A stretch of DNA of 42,050 nt from contig JBBRBN010000031.1 in the NCBI GenBank assembly GCA_038205755.1, forward strand, positions 1 to 42,050, given 5' to 3'. This document shows, in pieces, positions 30,189 to 39,526 of the stretch. Positions within the stretch are counted from its first letter, which is position 1. Each line of letters begins with the position of its first letter. The notes beneath the pieces are model-generated. The model was not told the origin of the DNA, searched no databases, and saw nothing but the letters and a program-made list of their open reading frames with translations. A program made the translations under genes and the position numbers. The DNA is from JANNWF01 sp038205755. GTDB taxonomy: Bacteria; Pseudomonadota; Gammaproteobacteria; Xanthomonadales; Xanthomonadaceae.

Positions 30189-30356
30189 GCCAGGCCAAGG
30201 ATCAACCAGCACCAGCAAGCAGTTGAGCCGCGCCTATCGGCCAGTTTCGGAAGCCCAGATCGACATCCAGCTCGGCTATCTGACTCTGGAAGTTTGGTGA
30301 GCCCGCGCTCGCTTCTGACGCCGTGGCTGGCCCCGGCTGACCACCCTGCCTCACGC

Positions 30357-32024
30357 CTATTCGAAGCCGTCGCCAAATACCGATGACGGGCGCAGGACCT
30401 GGTGCGCCCCGGCGTCCGGCAGTGCGCCGCGCGGCCGGCCGTCAACGTCGAACGGCGCGCTTAAACTCGGATGGCCGCGGCCGACCATCGCCGCCTGCGC
30501 ACTGGCGGCGCGCAGGTCGTAGTCCGGAAAGGCCGGCGCATTGAAGCCCGGCGCCTGCTGCAGCGACGCCGTGTCGAAGCCGCTGAGGGCCCGCCACTGC
30601 GCCAGCGCGCCAGAACCAAACTCCCATTCGCGCTGAGCCCCAGCAACAAACCCGCAGACGTTGTGGTCGACCGCGTCATAGGCGCTGGGCGGCAGGCTCA
30701 GCGACAGGCATGACCAGAACCCGGTGGTAGCCACCGAGTGCAGCGCGTTGCTGACGATTCGATGTCCGCTGCCCTGCGCGCCGACCTCGATGCCGACGCT
30801 GTTGCTGGTAGCGATGAAGATCGCGTTGTTGCGCACGGTGAGCGCGTCGAGGGTGGCATCGCCGGCACCGCCGGCGGTGCTGGGTGCACGGATGCCAATG
30901 ATCGCGTGCGGCTGCTGATGGACGATCAGGTTATTCTCGACCAGGCAGTCAACGCAGGACGCCAGCGCAATGCCTGCAGTGCCGCCGTTGAACACCGCGT
31001 TGCCGCGCACGGTGGCGCGCAGGAAGCGCTCGGGATTGGGATTGCCGGGCGTGATCTCGATGCCCCAGCAGTTGGGGTCGGCGAGGCCGATCGACTCCTC
31101 GATCAGGTTGCCCTCGATCAACAGGTCAGTGAGCGTGCCGTGCGCCACCAGCGAGGTGCCGCGGCAGCGACCAGTCTCCAGCGCGGCCGAGCGCCGCAGG
31201 ACGTTGTTCAACACCCGCCCGCGCGCGTACACGCCGATCAGATAGATGTTGTGATCGAGCACCGCACGGCTGCCATTGCGTTCGAACCGATTGCCTTCGA
31301 TCAGCAAATCGTCGCCACCGCCAAGAAAGCCCTGCGCACGACTGTCTCGAATCTCGCTATCGAGCAGTTCGAAGCGCGAGCTGAAGCCATCACAAGCGGG
31401 TTCGAGCGTCGAGCAGCAGGCCGGATCGCCGGCCACGCAGTTGGAATAGGTGACGTAGACCCCGAGCCCAAAGCCGCTGATCCGCATCCTCTGCAGGCGA
31501 ACGTCGTCGACGTCGTTGAACAGGAACACGCCTGGATCGTTGCTGGCGCATGCACTGCAGGTCAGGTCGAGATCCTCGACCACGTAGCCTTCTTGCTGGC
31601 GGGCAAAGCCGGTGTTGTCGAAGCCAAAGCCGGCGCCCTGGCTCTGTCGGATCAATGGCGGCGGCAGATCGTTGGCGCCGCCCGGTGGCGAATACGCGCC
31701 GAGCGTACACGGAGCTGTCGCGCGGCAGCTGTCGTTGACCCAGCGTGCCGAGGCACCAATGGTGAAGACGCCGCCGCGACAGAAGCGGATGGAATCACCT
31801 GCCGCCAGCCCGGCAAACGCTCCGCGCGCGCGCTCATAGCTGCGCCAAGGGTTGCTGGCGCTGCTGCCGGGGTTGCCGTCGTTGCCCGCCACACAGGTCG
31901 GTGCCGCACCGGCGGCGCAGTCGCAGACATGGAAGTCGGCGGCACGAACAGGCGCATTGAGCAGCACAGCAGCCATCCACAGCACGCCGCGCAGGCTTGC
32001 GTGAAGCACGCGCTGCCCGCTCAT
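30357..32024 (-). CDS. Secreted right-handed beta-helix protein ending in FGDGFE
   Basis: The 555-residue protein has a signal peptide (cleavage near VRA-AD), a cysteine-rich start (CDCAAGAAPTCVAGN) and then many short helix-coil turns of the right-handed parallel beta-helix type: VEDLDLTCS, RMRISGFGLGVYV, LLIEGNRFERNG, ATVRGNAVFNGGTAG, CLVENNLIVH, LTVRNNAIF. Such proteins bind or cleave polysaccharides, but I see no definite catalytic motif. Many paired cysteines suggest disulfides and an extracellular location. The last six residues are FGDGFE. The ATG at 32024 overlaps the previous gene's TGA (ATGA), so the two are cotranslated. Confidence 0.85.
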   Translation of the reverse strand: MSGQRVLHASLRGVLWMAAVLLNAPVRAADFHVCDCAAGAAPTCVAGNDGNPGSSASNPWRSYERARGAFAGLAAGDSIRFCRGGVFTIGASARWVNDSCRATAPCTLGAYSPPGGANDLPPPLIRQSQGAGFGFDNTGFARQQEGYVVEDLDLTCSACASNDPGVFLFNDVDDVRLQRMRISGFGLGVYVTYSNCVAGDPACCSTLEPACDGFSSRFELLDSEIRDSRAQGFLGGGDDLLIEGNRFERNGSRAVLDHNIYLIGVYARGRVLNNVLRRSAALETGRCRGTSLVAHGTLTDLLIEGNLIEESIGLADPNCWGIEITPGNPNPERFLRATVRGNAVFNGGTAGIALASCVDCLVENNLIVHQQPHAIIGIRAPSTAGGAGDATLDALTVRNNAIFIATSNSVGIEVGAQGSGHRIVSNALHSVATTGFWSCLSLSLPPSAYDAVDHNVCGFVAGAQREWEFGSGALAQWRALSGFDTASLQQAPGFNAPAFPDYDLRAASAQAAMVGRGHPSLSAPFDVDGRPRGALPDAGAHQVLRPSSVFGDGFE

Positions 32025-33505
32025 CGCAGCGGCCGCGGCAAACGCGCAGTGCTCGCTGGGTCAGGCTCGAAACCGTCACTGAAGAACGGCGGCTCCAGCA
32101 CCCCGGCGCCGCTCAGGCTGATGCTGGCCGGGGTGAAGATCACCACCCCCGCCGGCATGCTGGCGAACTGCAGACTGGCAGCGACGTTGCCCAGAACGGC
32201 GGGCCTGAACACCACCGCCAACGTGCAAGCACCGCCCGGCTCGACCAGAACATTCGAACTGCTTGGACAGCTGCCGCCGGCGACCCGCGCAAACTGCGTC
32301 GAGCTGAACTGGCTGCTGTTGATGAGCAGGTTAACCGCGCTGTCGACATTGCCAACGCCGACCAGCTGCGGTGCGCTGCTGCGGCCGCGGAATACCGGAC
32401 CAAATGCCAACTGCGGAGGGTCGAGCACCGCCTGCAGCGCTGCGGCATTGCCGGTCAGGCTGACCGAGGTGGGCGTCGCGGTGGCAGTCGGGGTACTGAA
32501 CACGGTCAGCGCGCCGGTGAAGCCGTTGCCCACCGACTGTGAAAAAAACACCACGTTGACTATGCAGCTCTGAGCCACCCCCAACGAGATCGGTTCGGGC
32601 CCGCAGCTGCCGCCATTCAGCAAGCCGAAACGTGACGAGGCAAACACGCTGCTCAGGCTCAGCGGCACATCGCTGGTATTGCTCAGCGTCACCGCCTGCG
32701 GCGGGCTGACGCCAGTCACCGTCGCGTTGAAGCTCAGACTCGTCGGCGCGAAGCTCAACATCGCCGCCGGTGCCGAGCCGCTCAGCGCAACCGTGCTCGG
32801 CGTCTGCGCGGTAGGCGGCGAGGTGCTGATGTTGAGCGCGCCGGTAAACCCATTGCCCACCGTCTGCGACGAGAACGCGAGGTCCACCGTGCAGCTTTGC
32901 CCCGCCGCCAGCGCAATCGGCACCGCGCTGCAGCTGCCGCCGGGCACCCGCGTGAAGCGTGGCGAGGTGGACAGCGCAGTGAGGCTGATCGGCACGTCGC
33001 TGCTGTTGGACAGCGTGACCGTCTGCGGCAGGCTGGTCGCGGTGACGGTGGCGCTGAAGGTGAGGCTGGCGGGCGAGGCGCCGAAGGTCGCGGCAGCGGC
33101 GCTGCCCGTTAGCGCGACGGTGGCCGGCGCAAACACGCCGGACGGGCTGCTGCTCACGCTGAGAGAACCCGTGAAGCCGTTGCCGACCGTTTGCGACGAG
33201 AACGTCACCTGCACGCTGCAGCTGCTGCCGTCAGCAAGCACAAACGGCAGTGCGGGACAGCTGCCGCCGGCGCTCACCGCGAATCGCGGCGTCGTTGCAA
33301 GTGCCGTCACGCTGATCGCTGCGCCGCTGACATTGCTCAGAGTCACCGGCTGCGGCGCGCTGGTCGCGGTGACCGTGGCGCTGAAGCTCAAGCTGCTCGG
33401 CGACAGACTGGCCCCGTTGCCGGCCCATGCTGGCAGCGCAAACAGTGTCAGCAGTGCTGGCAAGAAACCGTGGCCCATCTTCCATCGCATCCGACCGTGT
33501 CGCAT
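32021..33505 (-). CDS. Secreted ASH/choice-of-anchor-D repeat protein ending in a GFE tail
   Basis: The 494-residue protein has a signal peptide (LPALLTLFALPAWAG) and four Ig-like ASH-type (choice-of-anchor D) repeats of about 109 residues. Each repeat has the pattern LSFSATVT...PQxVTLSN, then GGSC, then SSQTVGNGFTGxL, then a VxLxG end. The first three are close relatives at the DNA level, about 327 bp apart (near 33180, 32850 and 32520), so they arose by tandem duplication; the fourth is more diverged. The end is FFSDGFEPDPAS plus 12 residues. No enzyme motif is seen; an adhesive or structural extracellular role is likely. The ATG at 33505 is chosen for the signal peptide. Confidence 0.85.
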   Translation of the reverse strand: MRHGRMRWKMGHGFLPALLTLFALPAWAGNGASLSPSSLSFSATVTATSAPQPVTLSNVSGAAISVTALATTPRFAVSAGGSCPALPFVLADGSSCSVQVTFSSQTVGNGFTGSLSVSSSPSGVFAPATVALTGSAAAATFGASPASLTFSATVTATSLPQTVTLSNSSDVPISLTALSTSPRFTRVPGGSCSAVPIALAAGQSCTVDLAFSSQTVGNGFTGALNISTSPPTAQTPSTVALSGSAPAAMLSFAPTSLSFNATVTGVSPPQAVTLSNTSDVPLSLSSVFASSRFGLLNGGSCGPEPISLGVAQSCIVNVVFFSQSVGNGFTGALTVFSTPTATATPTSVSLTGNAAALQAVLDPPQLAFGPVFRGRSSAPQLVGVGNVDSAVNLLINSSQFSSTQFARVAGGSCPSSSNVLVEPGGACTLAVVFRPAVLGNVAASLQFASMPAGVVIFTPASISLSGAGVLEPPFFSDGFEPDPASTARLPRPLR

Positions 33506-33680
33506 GGCGTGCTCCGCTGTGATCTCTGCGGAGGTGACGCGGCGGGTGCAGCAATCTTCTCGCGGCTGGCGCAACTCGGGTGAACAGTGAGACAGATCGT
33601 CGACGTCGCGCGCCGGAAGCGTCCGACCCGCCCCAACAGGTCGCGTCTCGCTCGCGACCCGCCAGATCGCACTGCGAATG

Positions 33681-33706
33681 CGGGTTGGATCAATTGATCC
33701 AACCCG
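33681..33706. promoter_or_regulatory. Perfect 26-bp palindrome between two secreted-protein genes
   Basis: CGGGTTGGATCAA followed directly by its reverse complement, with no loop. It lies 45 bp after the stop of the RIFT-barrel gene and about 175 bp before the start of the ASH-repeat gene, both on the minus strand. Lack of a loop and of a T-tract favours a dimeric DNA-binding site over a terminator, but a terminator or REP role cannot be excluded. Confidence 0.5.
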
Positions 33707-33750
33707 AGGGCAGTCTGTTTCGTTTCAGCCGCGATGGCTGTGTGAGTGGG

Positions 33751-36471
33751 TTAGGGCGTGACCTCGAAACCGTCAGCGAAAATCCGTCCCGGCGGCTCGA
33801 CGCCGTGCGCCAACCGCGCCACGGCGGACGTGAGGCGACCGAAGTTTTCGCCCGGTATCTTGCCCATCGGCAGCGGCTCGGCTGCGATGCGCTGCAGGCT
33901 GTAGGTGGTGAGATCCAGTGCCAGCGCACGCAAACCGGCATCGCCGGTGGCGTCGGCGCTGCGTGCGAGGGTGGCGGTGAGAGCGGACTTGCCGGGGTCG
34001 TAAAGACAATCATCAAAGCAGGGCTGCGGCATCGGAGCGGGTGCCCAGCCTGGCTCGACGGCGCTCAGCATGCCGCCGATGCGGTTGCCGCTAAAGGTGT
34101 AGCGCAGGCCGTTCGGCCAGACTCCGGCGGCGCTGCCGTCGCCGACCGGCAACAGTGAGGTCGCGCGAAGGCTGCGTGCCCAGGCGTGTTGAACACGACT
34201 GGGCGGCAGCGCGGGCAACCCCAGAGCGGCGTCAGCGCTATCGACTTGCAGCCGATAGAGCAGATTCATGTCGTAGATCGAGGCCATCCACAGCTGGGTG
34301 GTGAAGTAGCTGCCGGGGCCGGCAATGATCGTGGTGTTGCCGCCGCCGGACGGCTCGGTGAAACCCAATTCCTGTCCATTGGCGTTGATCAGAGCAAGGT
34401 TCTGGGTCAGAAAGCGTGCCGTATTGCTGCGCCAGTCATCGAGGTAGCTGGGGTCATCTCCGGCAAGTCCGACAAAGCGGAAGATCTGGTAGAACTGCGA
34501 GGCGACGCGGTCATTGACGCCGGCAAATTCATCGGTGATCGGCTGGCCGGGCGCACACACGGGTCCCGGCGGGCTGCTGCCGCGCGATCCGCACAGATAG
34601 CCGCGGTAGCTGGCCGCGCCGCGCTGCAGGCGCTCGACGATGGTGCGGTCGCCGCTCATCCAGTAGCTCAGGATCAGGTTCTCGAGGTATTGGTGCGAGC
34701 TGTTGAAGTCGCTGCGATAGCCGCGATAGCCGGTGGGTGCCTGGCCGCAGTAGAAGTAGTCATCGCCCGGTGCGCAGCGGATCAGCTGGCTGTGCAGCTG
34801 ACGCAGCGCGGCAGGATGCGACAGCGCGTGCAAGGGCGCCGGATCGGCATTGCGCCAGGCCGCGAATACGCTGACCGCGCTGGAGTTGTGGTAATCGGTC
34901 CAGAAGCCGCACCAGTAGGGGTCATCCCAATCGTTGGCGGGCGTGGGGTCATTGTCCGGGCCGCAATCGATTTCATCGCTGAGCACCGGGTTGCCCCAGT
35001 TTCGCGGGTACAGGCCGAAGGTCATCAGGCCTTCGAGCCCGCGCGCGCGGCGCAGGCTGACCGTACGCGTCAAGAGGTCGGCAACGATCACGTCGTAGCC
35101 CGCGAGAGTGGCGGGCAATACGCCAACCGGAAACTCGTCGGTGGCCTGACTGGCGGCCACCCACTGCGCGGCTGGGAGGGCAATCAGCGGTGCGTTCAAG
35201 GCCGGCCACAGCGCAGCGCGCGCGTCCGCATCGGTGGCGGCGGGGCCGAAGGCTGCAATGCGGTATTCGGCAAAGGTACCTTGCCGGTTGCCCAGCCACA
35301 CGCCATCGTCGGCAAGATCGGCGACCAGACTGCCGTCGGCGAGCAGGCGCAGCGCCTGTGGCTCGTAGTCAGGCATGCCTCGCAGGGCCACGCCGAGTCG
35401 GCCATTGCCGCCCGACAGCAAGGCGATGCCGGCATCGGCGCGGCTGCCGCTGGTGAGAGCCTGGCCAGGCAGCAGCTGCTCGAATTGCTGCACGTCGACA
35501 CGCGCTGCGCGGCGGCGCTGACGCAGCGAGGCGGTCGTACCCGCCATCGCAGCTGCGCTGGTGAACGGCTGACCGAGGCTGGCCTGCAAGGCAATCTGCC
35601 GCGTGCCGGTGAGCATCGGCGCGAGCGCCAGGCGCCAGCGCTGCAGCGCGATGGCGTTCAGCTGACCATTGCATTCGAGCGCGTCGGCCGCACATCGGCT
35701 GCCCTCCCAATCGATCCACTCACGCACGTTCACGGCCGGCGATCCGGCCGCGAACTCCATCCGCCGACCGCCGCTGATGCGGCCGCCGGCCACGCTGGGA
35801 TGGGCGTACTCACCCTCGACGATGACCACCGCGCTGAGCGCGTCGGCATGTTCGACCAGCACCCAGCGGATGCTGGAAAAGCCGCGCGCCGGTTCGCTGT
35901 CGATGGTCGATGCAACGCTCGCAGCGCTGGCCAGCGGCGTGCCCGCGGGACCGTCGATGCGGTCGAACGCGCGGTCCGCCGAGGCCCCCAGAACGAAACG
36001 CGCGACGCCGGTATCGATGCTCAACTCCTGGCCATTCGCGGTCAGGGTGAGCGGCAGCGGCGGCGCGGGATTGGCGATGCTGCCGTCCATGCGCAGGCGG
36101 AATGTGCGGTTGCCATGCGCCGGCAGGCTGGCGTGAAATCGCACCAACAGCCACTGGATCGGCGCCGAGGTATCGGCGAGCGCTGCGTTCCAGCGTGCCA
36201 GCACGACAACGCTCGCCGGCACCGCTGCACCCGTTTCATCGATGATTGCCACGCCGTTCACGGCGAGCAGGTTGCGCGTGCGGGGAATCGGCACGCCGCT
36301 GCGCACCAGCTCATTGCTGCGCGCGAAATCAGTGGTGTTGCGCAAGGTCAGTACGGTTTCTGCAGGCATCGGTGGCGGCCAGGCGGCGTGCACCCACTGC
36401 GACAGCAGCGCCCATAGCAGCGCGCCGCTCCACCACCGAATACCACCGCGTCGTTTCGTGTTGCCCGTCAT
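33751..36471 (-). CDS. Secreted RIFT-barrel / alpha-toroid protein, polysaccharide lyase-like (PcRGLX/YetA-like), GFE tail
   Basis: The 906-residue protein has a signal peptide (ending VHA-AW), an N-terminal RIFT-barrel-like domain (TLRNTTDFARSNELVRSGVPIPR), a large beta-sandwich (about 130-400) and a helical region (about 470-800) rich in aromatic and His residues, including DWDDPYWCGFWTDYHNSS and DFNSSHQYLENLILSYWMSGD. This order resembles exo-rhamnogalacturonan lyases of the PcRGLX/YetA group; the match is from memory of domain patterns. It ends RIFADGFEVTP. The ATG at 36471 lies 58 bp after the CHAT gene stop, so it could be in the sigma-factor operon. Likely extracellular glycan breakdown. 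Confidence 0.65.
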   Translation of the reverse strand: MTGNTKRRGGIRWWSGALLWALLSQWVHAAWPPPMPAETVLTLRNTTDFARSNELVRSGVPIPRTRNLLAVNGVAIIDETGAAVPASVVVLARWNAALADTSAPIQWLLVRFHASLPAHGNRTFRLRMDGSIANPAPPLPLTLTANGQELSIDTGVARFVLGASADRAFDRIDGPAGTPLASAASVASTIDSEPARGFSSIRWVLVEHADALSAVVIVEGEYAHPSVAGGRISGGRRMEFAAGSPAVNVREWIDWEGSRCAADALECNGQLNAIALQRWRLALAPMLTGTRQIALQASLGQPFTSAAAMAGTTASLRQRRRAARVDVQQFEQLLPGQALTSGSRADAGIALLSGGNGRLGVALRGMPDYEPQALRLLADGSLVADLADDGVWLGNRQGTFAEYRIAAFGPAATDADARAALWPALNAPLIALPAAQWVAASQATDEFPVGVLPATLAGYDVIVADLLTRTVSLRRARGLEGLMTFGLYPRNWGNPVLSDEIDCGPDNDPTPANDWDDPYWCGFWTDYHNSSAVSVFAAWRNADPAPLHALSHPAALRQLHSQLIRCAPGDDYFYCGQAPTGYRGYRSDFNSSHQYLENLILSYWMSGDRTIVERLQRGAASYRGYLCGSRGSSPPGPVCAPGQPITDEFAGVNDRVASQFYQIFRFVGLAGDDPSYLDDWRSNTARFLTQNLALINANGQELGFTEPSGGGNTTIIAGPGSYFTTQLWMASIYDMNLLYRLQVDSADAALGLPALPPSRVQHAWARSLRATSLLPVGDGSAAGVWPNGLRYTFSGNRIGGMLSAVEPGWAPAPMPQPCFDDCLYDPGKSALTATLARSADATGDAGLRALALDLTTYSLQRIAAEPLPMGKIPGENFGRLTSAVARLAHGVEPPGRIFADGFEVTP

Positions 36472-36529
36472 GTCGTCGATATCCCGGATGCCCGGGTGAT
36501 AGACGCCGCTGGCGGCGCGCTTCTCTCGC

Positions 36530-39526
36530 TCAGGGTTGCGTAGTGGAGAGCAGGAATCCACCCCAGTAAAAGGGCAGCGCGTCTGCGCTGCGATCACGCT
36601 GCCACCAACGCGTGCTGCGCGCCTGTGACAACCACTCGCGCTGCGTCGTGGCCAGCGCCAGGTCGGCGGCTTGCCCGGCCTGCAGCTGACCGTGGAAGGC
36701 GAGCATGAAGCGCTCGGTCGCTGCGTCGTCGATGGCCCAAGTGCTACCCAGGACCTGCTTTGCGCCGCTCACGTGCCAGGCCCGCGCCAAGCCCAGCAGG
36801 CCCTCGCCCGCCGCGTTCGCGCCTTGCCGACTGGCGCAGCCGGCCAGCACCACGAGATCGCGCGGATGCGCGGGTGCTGCCGCGACCTCGTGCGCACGCA
36901 GCAACCCGTCGTCTCCGTCGCCGGCAGCCAGCACGATGTAGGAGTCCAGCGGACGCAGCGGATCGAGCACCACGTGCGTCGCGAAATGCAGGCGCGATGC
37001 GCTGGTTGTCAGCGCAGCGCGTTCACGCGCGGCAGTCCCGATCAAGGCCTGCGACCGCTCGCCATACAGCGCCGCCAGCGCCAGCGCTTCGCGACGGGCG
37101 GCAGGCAGCGGCGCGGTGCCGCGTCCGCGCAGCCGAAGACCGTCCTCACTCGGGGTGCCTACGCCGCCCTCGCTGGGGTCGCCGAGGGCTAGCAGGGTGG
37201 CCGTCTCATCGTGGCTGGCCGCACTCGCAGCGAATGGCTGGACCGCGCTGGCGAGGGCAAAGCGCTCGACCAGGAACTGCGCTTGCGCGGGGTGATCGGC
37301 GGCCTGCGTCATCAGCGCTGCAAAGGGCAGCTCGTGCAGCGCGTCGTCGGTGAGCAGCAGCAGCCGATCAATGTCGCGCGTGGCGTCCATCCAAGGCGAA
37401 AGCAGCCGCTGGTAAAGCCCATGCGAGCGCTGCCCCAGCGCGACCAATGACGCCGCCGATGGCGCTGGCAGGGCGAGCAGCACGTTGAGTGCTTCGACCT
37501 CGCTGCGCCATTGAGCCCGGCCGACCGGCAATGCGAGCGCGCGCAGACCGTTGGCGGTCAACAGCAGGCTCCAACTGCGCTGCTCCAGCAGGATGAAGCT
37601 CACCGCAGCCTGCCGTGGTGCCAGTCGCGCCGCCGCACTGTCGACGTCGAGCGGAACCGCCGCCAGCGTCTCATGGGCCAGCCCGCGGCCTGGTTGAGCG
37701 AGGGCCAGCGCCAGCTCGCGACCGCGGTAACGTTGCTCCAGCTCGAACGCTTCAGGCAGGCGCTGTCGCTCCAGCAGCAGGTCCAGCGGCTCGCGATAGA
37801 AGTCTGCATAGCTGGCGGTCCACAGCGCGCGCAGCTCGGCGTTGTCGCTCTGCAGCCAGCGCTCGCGCTCGAGCAATCTGATCGCTCGATGGTAGCGTCG
37901 CAGTGCGGCATCAGTGTCGCCACGGCTACGCTCGAGGCGTCCCAGATAGTGTTCAGCAGCGGCTTCCAGCACGCTGCCCGGGGCAAGCTCGGCGCGTAAC
38001 GCCAACGACTGCCCCAGATCGGCAGCAGCCTGCTCAAGTTGGCCCAGCTGGCGTCGTGCGTCACCACGGGCAAGCAGGGCCGACGCCATCGGCAGCCCGC
38101 GCCGTTCGCGCGCTTCATAGCCCGTCAGCGCTTCGTCCAGCGCAGCGATGCCGGCCGTATGTTGGCCGGCGAGCAGCAGCGCCTGACCGTAAGCGTTCAA
38201 GGTGTCAGCCCGCAGCGAGTCCGGCCGATCAGCCGCCAGCTTTTCGAGCAATCCCCGAAAGGTGACCAGCGATTCTTCGCGGCGCTCCATCCGCAGCAAC
38301 GTGTTGGCCAGCTGGTACTCGACCGCCAGCGTGTTGTACGCCGCTGGCGTGCTCGCCTGCAGGCGCGGCAGCAGCTCGCGCAGGCGCGCCTCGGCCAGGG
38401 CGTGCTGGCCACGCGCGGTGTAGATGTCGGCCAGCTGCGCCTGCGCCTGCAGATGCTCGGGGCCATCGGGTTGGACGACTGCGAAGCGCTCGATGGCTGA
38501 ACTGATGTCACGCTCGGCCTCGGCCAGCCGGCGCAGTTCGGTGAGGCCTAGCCCGCGGTTGTAGTGGATGCGGGCGTCGAGATAGCTGCCCGGCGCGCTT
38601 TGCGCCAGCATCGCCAGCGCCTCGGCGTAGTCGGCAAGGGCGGCCTCCGGTTGACCGCTTGCTACCTGCAGCGCGGCCAGATTGCTCAACGCAGCGGCGT
38701 GCGCCGGACTGCGCGGCGCGATGCTCGCCAAATCGGCGAGCGCGGCGCGGTAGCGCTGTTCGGCGGCTGCGTGGCGCGAGCTGAGATAGTCGATGGCGCC
38801 AAGCAGCAGATCGACCTGCGCGGCAACCAGATGGCGCGCGCCGCCCAGCAGCGCCTCGGCACGCAGCGCGTCCGCATTGGCCGCGGCGAGATCGCGGCGC
38901 AGCAGGCTGGCGCGTCCGCGCAAGGCCAGGGCGCGTGCCAGCGGCGCGCCGCCGCCGGTTTCGCGCAGCTCGACGACCCGCTGCGCCAGCTGCCAGCCGG
39001 CCTCGCGGTCAGGATCCGCCTCCAGCGCCACCAGCGCCTGCTCCAGCAGCAGCACTTCCTGCGCGGGCGGCAATGCCGGCGCTGCTGCCAGCGCGGCACG
39101 CGCTGCCGCAAAGTCGGCACGCTTCGCAGCAGCTTGCAGCACGATCAGCTGCCGACTGGCGCGGGCTGCGGCATCGTCGCCGCGCTGATCGAACAGCAGC
39201 TCGCTGCGTCCGCCGGGCAGCTGCACGTCGCGCGTACTGCCATCGCGCTGCACCTGCAGCCGCAGCGGCGCGGCGAGACCGGCGCCAAGCTCAGCCTCGG
39301 CCAGTTCGAGCAGATGACACAGCGGCATCCACGCATCGCCGTCCTGCCGGGCCAGCAGCTGATCGCCGCCGCGCAGCCCGTCGAGCTGCGCGGCCAGCGC
39401 CGGTGAGACGTCGCTCACCATTACCGCTGTACCGGTCGGACATCCGGCGGCTGCCGCCAAAGACACGCCCAACAGCATGCTCGAGATCAGCACTGGCACC
39501 GCCGATGGGGCTCGCCTTTGATTCAC
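36530..39526 (-). CDS. Exported PDZ-TPR-CHAT domain protein (putative clan-CD cysteine protease)
   Basis: The 998-residue protein starts at GTG 39526, which overlaps the anti-sigma stop (GTGA). The N-terminus (NQRRAPSAVPVLISSMLLGVSLAAAAG) is a signal peptide, so the protein is probably periplasmic or beyond. Next come a PDZ-like segment (about 35-95), a long helical array with TPR repeats (about 110-560) and a C-terminal CHAT domain (about 700-995). The His-Cys dyad is visible: SRLHFATHVV (about H851) and LVVLAGCASRQG (about C897), then GLARAWHVSGAKQVLGSTW. CHAT is a caspase/separase-like peptidase fold. Close linkage to an ECF sigma and anti-sigma suggests a signalling or envelope maturation role; neither is shown by sequence. 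It does not itself carry the GFE tail. Confidence 0.88.
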   Translation of the reverse strand: MNQRRAPSAVPVLISSMLLGVSLAAAAGCPTGTAVMVSDVSPALAAQLDGLRGGDQLLARQDGDAWMPLCHLLELAEAELGAGLAAPLRLQVQRDGSTRDVQLPGGRSELLFDQRGDDAAARASRQLIVLQAAAKRADFAAARAALAAAPALPPAQEVLLLEQALVALEADPDREAGWQLAQRVVELRETGGGAPLARALALRGRASLLRRDLAAANADALRAEALLGGARHLVAAQVDLLLGAIDYLSSRHAAAEQRYRAALADLASIAPRSPAHAAALSNLAALQVASGQPEAALADYAEALAMLAQSAPGSYLDARIHYNRGLGLTELRRLAEAERDISSAIERFAVVQPDGPEHLQAQAQLADIYTARGQHALAEARLRELLPRLQASTPAAYNTLAVEYQLANTLLRMERREESLVTFRGLLEKLAADRPDSLRADTLNAYGQALLLAGQHTAGIAALDEALTGYEARERRGLPMASALLARGDARRQLGQLEQAAADLGQSLALRAELAPGSVLEAAAEHYLGRLERSRGDTDAALRRYHRAIRLLERERWLQSDNAELRALWTASYADFYREPLDLLLERQRLPEAFELEQRYRGRELALALAQPGRGLAHETLAAVPLDVDSAAARLAPRQAAVSFILLEQRSWSLLLTANGLRALALPVGRAQWRSEVEALNVLLALPAPSAASLVALGQRSHGLYQRLLSPWMDATRDIDRLLLLTDDALHELPFAALMTQAADHPAQAQFLVERFALASAVQPFAASAASHDETATLLALGDPSEGGVGTPSEDGLRLRGRGTAPLPAARREALALAALYGERSQALIGTAARERAALTTSASRLHFATHVVLDPLRPLDSYIVLAAGDGDDGLLRAHEVAAAPAHPRDLVVLAGCASRQGANAAGEGLLGLARAWHVSGAKQVLGSTWAIDDAATERFMLAFHGQLQAGQAADLALATTQREWLSQARSTRWWQRDRSADALPFYWGGFLLSTTQP

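Noticed and set aside
30190..30300. Short coding-like stretch after the ABC transporter (ends QIDIQLGYLTLEVW)
   Set aside because: It has no start with a ribosome binding site and no recognised homologue; it may be a gene remnant but cannot be supported.
34186..36417. Plus-strand open frame of 743 codons opposite the RIFT-barrel gene; similar frames at 30738-32573 (plus), 28314-30071 (minus) and 15124-16791 (plus)
   Set aside because: All lie antisense to genes with signal peptides or catalytic motifs and show only composition-driven sequence.
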